A stretch of 5,669 nucleotides of DNA from an uncultured Clostridia bacterium (GCA_934454745.1 CAKSGP010000107.1:1-5669); one strand, 5' to 3'. Shown: positions 1 to 3,902, counted from the first letter of the stretch. Made by a program: numbers and translations. Notes: generated from the letters alone by a model not told the origin.

Positions 1-17
1 TCTATAATGTGTCTCAT
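1..17 (-). CDS. Start of a further leftward gene (first 5 codons only)
   Basis: A minus-strand ATG at 17-15 overlaps the TGA of the preceding 53-aa gene (ATGA overlap). It is preceded by AAGGAG about 7 nt upstream, which lies inside the 3' end of that gene. Only M-R-H-I-I can be read before the window ends, so the product cannot be identified. Coupled overlap and a good SD make it very likely a real gene continuing the operon. Confidence 0.6.
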
Positions 18-175
18 TTTCTTCTCCTTATCTTCCTCTCGCAATCCGGGCATATATATCCGTTCACCGGCGTACGCATATACTTGTCCGTGTTCCATAC
101 CATGCGGCATCTGCGGCACATCGTATATCTGTATCCCGGCTTCTGTATATGTCTGGGTCCTTCGTATATGATCAT
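14..175 (-). CDS. Small zinc-ribbon-like phage protein (53 aa)
   Basis: This 53-codon minus-strand frame is too short for many gene callers. It encodes a very basic protein with two CxxC pairs (C20-x2-C23 and C42-x2-C45) separated by 18 residues, the layout of a treble-clef/zinc-ribbon knuckle, followed by an Arg/Lys-rich tail (ERKIRRRK). The ATG at 175-173 lies 2 nt past the TGA of the upstream HTH gene, and no strong SD is visible, so translation is probably coupled. The stop overlaps the ATG of the next gene. Tiny zinc-ribbon proteins of this kind are common in early operons of Firmicutes phages. Zinc binding is inferred from the cysteines; the function is unknown. Confidence 0.7.
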   Translation of the reverse strand: MIIYEGPRHIQKPGYRYTMCRRCRMVWNTDKYMRTPVNGYICPDCERKIRRRK

Positions 176-177
176 GA

Positions 178-465
178 TCAGGCTCTTTTAAGCACAGGCG
201 CATCATCAGTAAACGTCTGTATCTCTATAAGCTTCGTATCATTTTCATGCTTGACCGGGACAGACTTGCCTACGAATTCCTCAAGCTTGCTTCTGAATAC
301 TCCGTACGTGTGATTCTTTGAACCCGGCTTTCTGTATGCATAACCTATATCGTGCCACGGGCTTTCCGTATCCTGAAGACCTACACGCAGCAGTACTTCT
401 GATATGCCGATGACTTCCGCTGCCTCTTTAACAGACACGATGTTTTCATTTCTCTTTCTTATCAT
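178..465 (-). CDS. Small helix-turn-helix phage protein (95 aa)
   Basis: The start is set at 465-463 because a strong AAGGAGG lies 6-7 nt upstream. The frame stays open to 687, but that extension has no SD, is Arg-rich and overlaps DUF4406. Residues about 9-31 (IVSVKEAAEVIGISEVLLRV) fit the helix-turn-helix of excisionase/MerR-like or small phage DNA-binding proteins that open with 'xxVSVKEAAEIIGIS'. Residues about 33-65 are rich in W/H/Y/R and may contact DNA. The C-terminal 30 residues have no recognised fold. It sits in the middle of the leftward early operon and ends 2 nt before the next start. The role may be excision, replication control or transcription; the sequence does not decide. 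Confidence 0.8.
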   Translation of the reverse strand: MIRKRNENIVSVKEAAEVIGISEVLLRVGLQDTESPWHDIGYAYRKPGSKNHTYGVFRSKLEEFVGKSVPVKHENDTKLIEIQTFTDDAPVLKRA

Positions 466-590
466 GACCGCCCTCCTTTCCTTAATTTGCCGGCAGTTTG
501 CCTCTGACTTGCCCTGCGCGGTACCTGAACGAAGATAATGGCATCCCGCACGCATTTGCAGCGGCCCGGCCGCTGAGCTCTCCGGTATGC
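466..590. other. Untranslated gap with a GC-rich perfect palindrome
   Basis: This gap of about 125 bp lies between the DUF4406 stop and the HTH gene's SD. It contains CAGCGGCC-C-GGCCGCTG at 559-575, a perfect inverted repeat able to form a 6-bp GC hairpin with a 5-nt loop. No T-tract follows on either strand, so it is not a standard intrinsic terminator. An mRNA processing or stability hairpin, or a protein-binding site, is possible. I see no convincing small gene here: the in-frame extension of the HTH gene lacks an internal SD. Confidence 0.4.
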
Positions 591-896
591 TTATTCTTCT
601 ATCGTTATATTTCCGAGGTTCAGCATTGGTATGCCGTACTCTTCGGCGCATCGGCGCTCTATCCTGCAGCCGCGCGCGTTTTCCCATCCCGGAGCAAATA
701 CAGCTACATCTGCGCCACCGAGCAGCTTTATCGACTCGCCCAAATAATGCAGCGGAGCTGCTTTTGCGGGAGCTTCCTCTATGAAGCTGTCTATAAGCAC
801 GTCATTTTCCGCAAGCATCTTCTTTACGTTCTCTCTTACGCGGATGATCTCATCATCACTTAAGCCGTTCATCGGCTGAGATAAAAATATTTTCAA
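591..896 (-). CDS. DUF4406 protein, nucleoside 2-deoxyribosyltransferase-like (101 aa)
   Basis: The N-terminus MKIFLSQPMNG and the later segment YLGESIKLLGGADVAVFAPG with GW-x2-ARGC-x2-E (residues 70-80) are the hallmark blocks of DUF4406. This is a Rossmann-like family related to nucleoside 2-deoxyribosyltransferases and frequent in phage genomes. Catalysis on nucleosides is only a fold-level inference. The start codon is TTG (896-894), overlapping the TGA of the upstream gene as TTGA. AAAGGA is correctly spaced (about 7 nt) and the first residues match the family, so the rare start is well supported. The length of about 100 aa is normal for the family. It is co-transcribed with its neighbours. 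Confidence 0.88.
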   Translation of the reverse strand: MKIFLSQPMNGLSDDEIIRVRENVKKMLAENDVLIDSFIEEAPAKAAPLHYLGESIKLLGGADVAVFAPGWENARGCRIERRCAEEYGIPMLNLGNITIEE

Positions 897-1213
897 TGCG
901 GTATCCTTTCTTCTTCAGCCGCACCTGATTCTTCCAGGTAGCAGCCTCTCATTTTGAATGGCGCACGTGTTATACAGTAGAACTTTACGCCTTCATATTC
1001 AGCCGAATAGCTGAACGGGAAATGGCGTGAAATACGCGACTCAGATCTGACCTGTTTTCCGGCAAACAGCTCTGTGAACGTCTCCTTGTCAAGGGCTACT
1101 TTCGGACCGTTTTCTGTGTCCATGCCTACGACACCCAGTGTTTTCAGGCGTTCATATTCTTTGACGCAATTCACAGCTGCATCTATATTAAATGGTGGCC
1201 TTTTATTTATCAT
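893..1213 (-). CDS. Hypothetical early phage protein (106 aa)
   Basis: I do not recognise a family. The ATG at 1213-1211 has AAAGGAA 10 nt upstream, overlapping the stop of the preceding Cys-rich gene, and the stop overlaps the TTG start of the DUF4406 gene, so the ORF is tightly embedded in the operon. The protein has a short helical N-terminal part (about residues 10-25, AAVNCVKEYERLKTLG), a mixed centre, and a beta-rich C-terminal half rich in aromatics (HFPFSYSAEYEGVKFYCITR). It has no signal peptide and no membrane segment. The C-terminal ten residues are acidic and probably disordered. It is likely an orphan protein of the early operon. Confidence 0.7.
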   Translation of the reverse strand: MINKRPPFNIDAAVNCVKEYERLKTLGVVGMDTENGPKVALDKETFTELFAGKQVRSESRISRHFPFSYSAEYEGVKFYCITRAPFKMRGCYLEESGAAEEERIPH

Positions 1214-1228
1214 GCTTTTTCACTTCCT

Positions 1229-1387
1229 TTATGTTAACCTGTCAAGCGGGCACTTCTCGCATTTCTTCACGAGCCACTGCTCGCCGTTACGCTTGTGTTC
1301 CGCTTCTTCGGGATACTTACAGTATCCTGTACATATCTGCTCGACTATCTCGTTGAGCTGATGGACTATGTTTTTTGTTACTGACAT
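1229..1387 (-). CDS. Small four-cysteine, zinc-knuckle-like protein (52 aa)
   Basis: The frame is open to 1432, but the ATG at 1387-1385 (MSVTKNIVHQ) is chosen because AAAGGA lies exactly 7 nt before it. The longer form also runs into the promoter of the divergent DUF2513 gene. Cysteines at 19, 23, 43 and 46 (C-x3-C ... C-x2-C-PL) suggest a metal-binding finger preceded by an amphipathic helix (residues 5-18, QLNEIVEQ). Short proteins with a helix followed by 'CxxYCKYP' and a closing 'CxxCPL' recur in phages of Clostridia, without a known function. The stop codon lies within the SD of the next gene, so the two are translationally linked. Confidence 0.72.
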   Translation of the reverse strand: MSVTKNIVHQLNEIVEQICTGYCKYPEEAEHKRNGEQWLVKKCEKCPLDRLT

Positions 1388-1408
1388 ATTATTGTCCTTT
1401 CTTTCGTG

Positions 1409-1437
1409 TTGACATCCTTTTCTATTTACCATATTAT
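1409..1437 (+). promoter_or_regulatory. Sigma-A promoter of the DUF2513 gene
   Basis: TTGACA (1409-1414), a 17-bp spacer and TATTAT (1432-1437) form a near-consensus promoter 50 bp before the DUF2513 start. A perfect 10-bp palindrome TGTAATTACA (1437-1446) covers the expected transcription start and could be an operator. The promoter overlaps the 5' flank of the leftward 52-aa gene, so the two directions may interfere. Confidence 0.65.
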
Positions 1438-1486
1438 GTAATTACAGGTTTGCATTGCCTGAATTCACAAGAAAGGAGAATCATCA

Positions 1487-1867
1487 ATGAAACGTGATTT
1501 AGATCTGCTCCGCGATATCCTGATAAGAATCGAGGACACAGATTTATCAGAGAAGCGCTTATTCAGCTCTGATTTTTTCGACCTTGGTGCACCGGACTTT
1601 TCTCCGTATGATGTTTCGCAGCATATTATGCTGCTCGCTGATGATGGATATATTGAGGTAGCCGTTATTAATAGTGTCGGTATGAAATCGCCAAAATACC
1701 AGATCAAGCGCATCACTTCTGCAGGCTATGACTATCTTGATTCTGTCAGGGACGCAGGAGTATGGAGCGAAGTCAAGCACAAGCTCGCTTCTACAGGAGC
1801 AGGTTTTACGCTTGACATAGTTAAATCCGTAGCGACTGCCGTTATTCAAAATCGCTTAGGAATTTAG
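1487..1867 (+). CDS. DUF2513 family protein (126 aa)
   Basis: The start MKRDLDLLRDILIRIED, the 'HIMLLADDGYIEV' segment (about 47-59), 'RITSAGYDYLDSVRDAGVWSEV' (about 75-96) and the C-terminal hydrophobic/basic segment ending NRLGI are typical of DUF2513. This is a phage/bacterial family of about 110-140 aa that looks like a winged-helix protein; its biochemical role is unknown. AAGGAG lies 8 nt before the ATG. It is the only plus-strand gene inside the leftward early cluster, has its own promoter, and its last 26 bp overlap the convergent 87-aa gene. Expression in the lysogen as an independent unit is plausible but inferred. Confidence 0.85.
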   Translation: MKRDLDLLRDILIRIEDTDLSEKRLFSSDFFDLGAPDFSPYDVSQHIMLLADDGYIEVAVINSVGMKSPKYQIKRITSAGYDYLDSVRDAGVWSEVKHKLASTGAGFTLDIVKSVATAVIQNRLGI

Positions 1868-2105
1868 CTTCAGCAGCTATGAGGCTGTCCAGTTCTTCGG
1901 AGAAGGCCCTGTACTTTTCAATAAGTTCAGGGTCTTCTATCGGCATGCGGTCGCATAATGCGTCTGTAAGCTCCTTCTTGTGGTTCAGCAGCTCGCGCAG
2001 CCTTGAGCTTGATTCTTCTCTCATGCAGATCACTTTTTCCTCCATCCTTGCATCTTCGAATGACGGAGGGCCTTTCTTTAATTCCGAAATTGTAGTTGTT
2101 ACCAT
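1842..2105 (-). CDS. Hypothetical helical protein downstream of the cro-like gene (87 aa)
   Basis: No recognised family. The ATG at 2105-2103 follows AAAGAGGT by a short spacer and lies 15 bp past the cro-like stop, so the two are co-transcribed. After a short N-terminus (MVTTTISELKKGPPS) the rest is charged and rich in E, R, L and K with few glycines, as expected for a helical hairpin or coiled coil (about residues 17-45 and 55-87). It has no membrane segment. It overlaps the DUF2513 gene tail to tail by 26 bp. Being second in the operon, it is probably expressed very early after derepression. Confidence 0.7.
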   Translation of the reverse strand: MVTTTISELKKGPPSFEDARMEEKVICMREESSSRLRELLNHKKELTDALCDRMPIEDPELIEKYRAFSEELDSLIAAEAKFLSDFE

Positions 2106-2120
2106 GGTTTTTACCTCTTT

Positions 2121-2375
2121 TTATATTTCTCCAATTGTTTCATCTACGGTTAAACCGTAATCGATAGGCAAAAAAATAAGCCTGTTATATGGAATACCGT
2201 ATACTTCTTCTATACGTTTCAAGATTGGAACATCAGGATACGACTTTCCTCTTTCATAATTGCTGAGAGTATCAGTGCTTATTCCTATAAGTTTTGCGGC
2301 TTCTGCCTGCTTCAAGTTTCGCATCTGCCTAGCCATCTTTAAAGATAACTTCATTTTAGCTGGAATGTTCTGCAT
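2121..2375 (-). CDS. Cro-like XRE-family repressor (84 aa)
   Basis: This is a single HTH_XRE/HTH_3 domain over about residues 9-66: LSLKMARQMRNLKQAEAAKL, then the recognition helix region ISTDTLSNYERGKSYPD and the closing helix LKRIEEVYGIPYNRLIFLP. There is no dimerisation/protease domain, as for Cro. AGGAGA precedes the ATG by about 10 nt; Met8 is a less supported alternative start. It is transcribed divergently from the LexA-like repressor, and two perfect or near-perfect operators lie between them. A third perfect operator forms codons 73-77 (YGLTV) near its own C-terminus. It should compete with the repressor for the operators and favour lytic or early expression. Confidence 0.88.
   Translation of the reverse strand: MQNIPAKMKLSLKMARQMRNLKQAEAAKLIGISTDTLSNYERGKSYPDVPILKRIEEVYGIPYNRLIFLPIDYGLTVDETIGEI
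2145..2159. promoter_or_regulatory. Perfect operator copy inside the cro-like gene
   Basis: TACGGTTAAACCGTA is a perfect 15-bp palindrome, identical to the intergenic operator at 2416-2430. It lies in coding sequence, 40 bp upstream of the start of the following 87-aa gene and 271 bp from its twin. An exact 15-bp match between two sites that each flank regulated genes is strong evidence of a binding site of the same regulator. Confidence 0.75.
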
Positions 2376-2408
2376 TATCTTTGTCTCCTTTCTGTATCTT
2401 TTGCTGTT

Positions 2409-2437
2409 ATATTACTACGGTTAAACCGTATTGTCAA
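2409..2437 (-). promoter_or_regulatory. Leftward (cro-operon) promoter
   Basis: On the minus strand TTGACA (2437-2432), a 17-bp spacer and TAATAT (2414-2409). The operator 2416-2430 fills the spacer almost exactly and a second operator abuts and overlaps the -35, so a bound repressor would exclude RNA polymerase. Confidence 0.75.
2416..2430. promoter_or_regulatory. Operator 1 (TACGGTTAAACCGTA)
   Basis: A perfect palindrome TACGGTT-A-AACCGTA in the spacer of the leftward promoter. It is identical to the site at 2145-2159. It is probably bound by both the Cro-like protein and the LexA-like repressor. Confidence 0.8.
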
Positions 2438-2450
2438 CGGTTTTTCCGTA
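2436..2450. promoter_or_regulatory. Operator 2 (AACGGTTTTTCCGTA)
   Basis: The same 15-bp frame as operator 1 with changes at positions 1, 8, 9 and 10. The centre-to-centre distance to operator 1 is 20 bp, about two helical turns, which would allow cooperative binding on one DNA face. It overlaps the -35 of the leftward promoter. Confidence 0.7.
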
Positions 2451-2467
2451 ATATTTTTTGTTTTATG

Positions 2468-2496
2468 TTGATTTTTTTACGGTTTAAAACTATAAT
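2468..2496 (+). promoter_or_regulatory. Repressor promoter with operator 3
   Basis: TTGATT (2468-2473), a 17-bp spacer and a perfect TATAAT (2491-2496), about 25 bp before the repressor ATG. TACGGTTTAAAACTA at 2478-2492 keeps the left half of the operator and a weak right half inside the spacer. This fits weaker binding and negative autoregulation. Confidence 0.72.
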
Positions 2497-2521
2497 CATA
2501 TTATGTATTGGAGGAACAAAC

Positions 2522-3160
2522 ATGAGTAATTTAGGAAACAAAGAAGTTATGGCAAAAAACATAAGATATTATTTAGATAAAAATAATATAAATCAAGCCG
2601 ATTTATGTCGTACTTTAGGGTTCAAAATGTCAACTTTTTCAGATTGGATGAATGCTAAAACGTATCCCCGTATTGATAAAATCGAGCTCATGTCAAATTA
2701 CTTCGGAATACAAAAATCAGATTTGGTTGAGGATAAGTCCAAAATAATGGATATGCCAAAATCGCAGGGCGTCTGGATCCCGGTTCTCGGCCGTGTAGCC
2801 GCAGGCATACCTATAAATATGGTCACAGACATAATAGATCAGGAACAGATAACAGAAGAAATGGCCGCATCAGGTGAGTATTTTGCCCTGCAGATACACG
2901 GAGATTCGATGGAACCGCGTATGAAGGACGGTGACGTCGTTATTGTCCGACAGCAGGACGACGCCGAATCAGGAGAAGTCGTTATCGCAACCGTTAACGG
3001 TAATGACGCAACCTGTAAGCGTTTAAAAAAATATGCCGAAGGCATAATGCTTCTTTCAACAAACTCTGCATATGAACCGATTGTTTTTACCAATCAGGAC
3101 ATTGAGGAGCTACCCGTTAAGATCCTCGGCAAGGTCGTGGAGCTGCGGGCGAAGTTTTAG
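2522..3160 (+). CDS. LexA/CI-like phage repressor, HTH + S24 peptidase (212 aa)
   Basis: The N-terminal XRE HTH (about residues 8-68; NINQADLCRTLGFKMSTFSD is the HTH core) is joined to a C-terminal S24/LexA-fold domain. The autocleavage bond is A94-G95 in GRVAAGIP. The catalytic Ser129 lies in HGDSMEPRMKDGD and Lys166 in ATCKRL. The Ser-Lys distance of 37 residues equals that of LexA (119/156). Damage-activated, RecA-stimulated self-cleavage and prophage induction follow from the family. The start is chosen at 2522 because GGAGGA lies 6 nt upstream and the mapped promoter is at 2468-2496; the open frame back to 2381 would cross the promoter. It is divergent to the cro-like gene. Its last codons (KVVELRAKF) recur 570 bp downstream. 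Confidence 0.93.
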   Translation: MSNLGNKEVMAKNIRYYLDKNNINQADLCRTLGFKMSTFSDWMNAKTYPRIDKIELMSNYFGIQKSDLVEDKSKIMDMPKSQGVWIPVLGRVAAGIPINMVTDIIDQEQITEEMAASGEYFALQIHGDSMEPRMKDGDVVIVRQQDDAESGEVVIATVNGNDATCKRLKKYAEGIMLLSTNSAYEPIVFTNQDIEELPVKILGKVVELRAKF

Positions 3161-3174
3161 AAAATAAAATTGCA

Positions 3175-3180
3175 TATAAT
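3175..3180 (+). promoter_or_regulatory. -10 element of the toxin 1 mRNA
   Basis: A perfect TATAAT, with a transcription start expected near 3187. No good -35 is seen; the expected position falls in the last codons of the repressor gene (3152-3158, AAGTTTT). This would explain why the repressor tail was kept in the duplicated copy. The equivalent in copy 2 is the weaker TACGAT (3742-3747). Confidence 0.55.
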
Positions 3181-3209
3181 GAATTTAGTTAGACAGCCGA
3201 GAGGGCGTT

Positions 3210-3241
3210 ACCACTGTCCTGAGTCTTGTGCAGGAGGTGGT
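3210..3241 (+). promoter_or_regulatory. SD-sequestering hairpin of toxin 1
   Basis: ACCAC (3210-3214) and TCCTG (3217-3221) pair with GTGGT (3237-3241) and CAGGA (3231-3235), leaving a 9-nt loop. The SD AGGAGG (3232-3237) is buried in the stem. This is a translational brake typical of type I toxins. Confidence 0.7.
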
Positions 3242-3247
3242 CAGCTT

Positions 3248-3328
3248 ATGAGTACATATGAAGAATTTATGATTATAATTTCTGTAGCTATGCTTATAGT
3301 AGCCATTGTGAACTCAAAAAATAAGTAA
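3248..3328 (+). CDS. Type I toxin, Hol-Tox-like membrane peptide (26 aa)
   Basis: A 26-residue peptide starting MSTYEEFM, with one hydrophobic helix (about residues 8-21, MIIISVAMLIVAIV) and a polar/basic tail NSKNK. This is the pattern of the putative holin-like toxin (Hol-Tox) family and relatives such as BsrG/TxpA-type type I toxins, which insert in the cytoplasmic membrane. A strong SD AGGAGG lies 10 nt upstream but is folded into a hairpin. The 3' end of the ORF overlaps the terminator of an antisense RNA read from a consensus promoter at 3460-3432. A diverged paralogue sits at 3819-3902. Toxicity is inferred from family and arrangement, not seen. Confidence 0.82.
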   Translation: MSTYEEFMIIISVAMLIVAIVNSKNK

Positions 3329-3361
3329 ACCGCCCTGTCTTTGGCCAGATGGACGGTTTAC
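3316..3361 (-). terminator. Intrinsic terminator of antitoxin RNA 1
   Basis: On the minus strand GTAAACCG (3361-3354) pairs with CGGTTTAC (3332-3325), followed by TTATTTTTT (3324-3316). There is no U-tract in the plus direction, so it ends only the antisense RNA. Confidence 0.78.
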
Positions 3362-3425
3362 TATATAGTAACTAATTAAATCGCCAGGACAGATAGGTAC
3401 CAGCTATCTGCTCGGCTGTCTTGTT
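3317..3425 (-). ncRNA. Antitoxin antisense RNA 1 (about 105-110 nt)
   Basis: Predicted from a consensus minus-strand promoter (TTGACT-17-TATAAT, 3460-3432) and an intrinsic terminator in the 3' end of toxin 1. It starts near 3425 and is complementary to the 3' part of the toxin mRNA, including its last codons and stop. Its 5' region folds into CAGATAG/CTATCTG with a 7-nt loop, a likely kissing site. It also contains AGACAGCCGAG, the same 11 nt as the toxin mRNA 5' end, so it can take over the mRNA's 3' arm. Confidence 0.78.
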
Positions 3426-3431
3426 AAGTTC

Positions 3432-3460
3432 ATTATATGCTGAAAACTTCCAAGAGTCAA
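3432..3460 (-). promoter_or_regulatory. Promoter of antitoxin RNA 1
   Basis: Minus strand TTGACT (3460-3455), a 17-bp spacer and a perfect TATAAT (3437-3432). It is almost fully conserved in copy 2. It is much stronger looking than the toxin promoter, as expected for an unstable antitoxin RNA. An inverted repeat TTCCTAT-AAG-ATAGGAA (3464-3480) lies just upstream and may bind a regulator. Confidence 0.82.
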
Positions 3461-3523
3461 TACTTCCTATAAGATAGGAAAACCAGTCGCTCGTACAATG
3501 CAAATTAAGCTTAACATATAAAA

Positions 3524-3604
3524 TAGTGGTACGCTATGGCAAGCATTTTCCCGTATATGCGGGGATGAACCCTTGTAAAGTAGTGGTAAGTTATGGCAAG
3601 CATT
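3524..3604 (+). repeat. 24-bp direct repeat before CRISPR-like repeats 1 and 2
   Basis: TAGTGGTA-N-G-N-TATGGCAAGCATT occurs at 3524-3547 and 3581-3604 (22 of 24 identical), each time running into a CRISPR-like repeat. The 'spacer' between repeats 1 and 2 is therefore a copy of the sequence before repeat 1. This points to tandem duplication rather than spacer capture. Confidence 0.8.
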
Positions 3605-3694
3605 CATTTCCCCGCAGGCGCGGGGATGAACCCATCCTTCCTCTTCAGGAGGGACCGCTGGGCGCCTTTTCCCTGCATGCGCAGGGATGAGCCT
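3545..3694 (+). CRISPR. Three degenerate type I-E-like CRISPR repeats, no cas genes
   Basis: Three 28-nt units at 3545-3572, 3606-3633 and 3667-3694 share the I-E pattern TTTCCCCGC-NNNN-GCGGGGATGAACC. The GATGAACC/GATGAGCC blocks end at 3571, 3632 and 3693, an exact 61-bp period (28 + 33), which is the I-E repeat-spacer length. The stems are kept despite changes: CCCCGC/GCGGGG in unit 2 becomes CCCTGC/GCAGGG in unit 3, a compensatory change, and unit 1 forms TTCCCG/CGGGGA with one wobble. Pairwise identity is only about 22-23 of 28. No leader promoter and no cas gene is in the window. It may be a decayed array, a phage-borne mini-array, a regulatory CRISPR-like RNA, or repeats that merely resemble I-E. 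Confidence 0.55.
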
Positions 3695-3700
3695 TGTAAA

Positions 3701-3730
3701 AAGGTTGTGGAACTGCGGTCAAAGTTTTAG
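3701..3730 (+). pseudogene. Duplicated 3' tail of the repressor gene
   Basis: These 30 bp read K-V-V-E-L-R-S-K-F-stop and match the last ten codons of the intact repressor (KVVELRAKF-stop, 3131-3160), with one amino-acid change and a few silent ones. There is no start or other repressor sequence. It is the left edge of the duplicated unit and was probably kept because the toxin promoter overlaps it. Confidence 0.85.
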
Positions 3731-3778
3731 AAAAAATTACATACGATGAATTTAACCAGGCGGTCGGTGGACGTGCTC

Positions 3779-3813
3779 CCACCCGCTTTTCATTCTTGCT
3801 TGGAAAGGGGTGG
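3779..3813 (+). promoter_or_regulatory. SD-sequestering hairpin of toxin 2
   Basis: CCACCC (3779-3784) and CTTTTC (3786-3791) pair with GGGTGG (3808-3813) and GGAAAG (3802-3807; one G-U) around a 10-nt loop. This masks the SD AAGGGG (3805-3810). It is equivalent in position and design to the copy 1 hairpin but different in sequence. Confidence 0.68.
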
Positions 3814-3818
3814 TATTT

Positions 3819-3902
3819 ATGTACATAACATTCAGTGACTTATGCACTTTTGTTATCATGCTTACAAGTGTTATCGCACTTGTTTACAGACATAAAAAAT
3901 AG
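3819..3902 (+). CDS. Type I toxin paralogue, Hol-Tox-like membrane peptide (27 aa)
   Basis: A 27-residue peptide beginning MYITFSDLCTFVIML, with a hydrophobic helix (about residues 8-23) and a basic end YRHKK. It resembles the 'SDLFTFVIMLxxVIxLV' type of small holin-like toxins in Firmicutes. SD AAGGGG lies 8 nt upstream, inside a hairpin. The gene occupies the same place in copy 2 as toxin 1 in copy 1, yet the peptides share little beyond length, a helix and a lysine-rich tail. Each antitoxin RNA is probably specific for its own toxin. Its -10 (TACGAT) is weaker than that of toxin 1. The function is inferred from family-like features and the antisense RNA. Confidence 0.8.
   Translation: MYITFSDLCTFVIMLTSVIALVYRHKK

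Larger units (their letters stand above)
3191..3421 (+). other. Long-range 5'/3' pairing of the toxin 1 mRNA
   Basis: AGACAGCCGAG (3191-3201), at the predicted mRNA 5' end, is perfectly complementary to CTCGGCTGTCT (3411-3421), 210 nt away. Just before the 3' arm is a local hairpin CAGATAG-(7 nt)-CTATCTG (3390-3410). Copy 2 has the same architecture with different bases. End-to-end pairing of this kind keeps several type I toxin mRNAs (hok is the classic) translationally inert. Confidence 0.75.
3131..3495 (+). repeat. Tandem duplication, copy 1 (repressor tail + toxin-antitoxin module)
   Basis: This segment runs from the final codons of the repressor (aaggtcgtgg...) to CTCGTA at 3495 and is repeated, diverged, at 3701-4058. 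Shared landmarks in order are the repressor tail and TTTTAGAAAA, the -10 and GATGAATTT/AATGAATTT, the SD hairpin, the toxin ORF, the antisense terminator, the long-range stem, and AAGTTCATTATATGCTGAAA (identical over 20 nt). AGTCAATACTTCCTAT is identical over 16 nt. The offset is 570 bp at the left end and 564 bp at the right. Confidence 0.85.

Noticed and set aside
178..687. Long 169-aa form of the HTH gene
   Set aside because: The N-terminal 74 residues are Arg-rich and low in structure, overlap the DUF4406 gene and have no SD, while AAGGAGG precedes the ATG at 465 perfectly.
498..863. Plus-strand ORF opposite DUF4406
   Set aside because: A shadow frame with no SD and no recognisable protein features. 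Other opposite-strand frames (9-191, 587-784, 1074-1361, 1465-1716, 1559-1849, 1879-2160, 2839-3093, 5399-5668) were dropped for the same reason.
1229..1432. 67-aa form of the Cys-rich gene
   Set aside because: No SD at 1432; the internal ATG at 1387 has AAAGGA at ideal distance.
2990..3001. ACCGTTAACGGT as a further operator in the repressor gene
   Set aside because: It is palindromic, but the half-sites point the opposite way to TACGGTT-A-AACCGTA; likely coincidence in coding sequence.
2381..3160. 259-aa form of the repressor
   Set aside because: The extra N-terminus would start inside the cro-like leader and translate through operators and both promoters; GGAGGA and the -10 place the start at 2522.
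3545..3694. Complete CRISPR-Cas system
   Set aside because: There are only three diverged repeats, one 'spacer' duplicates the flank, and no cas-like protein is encoded in the window.
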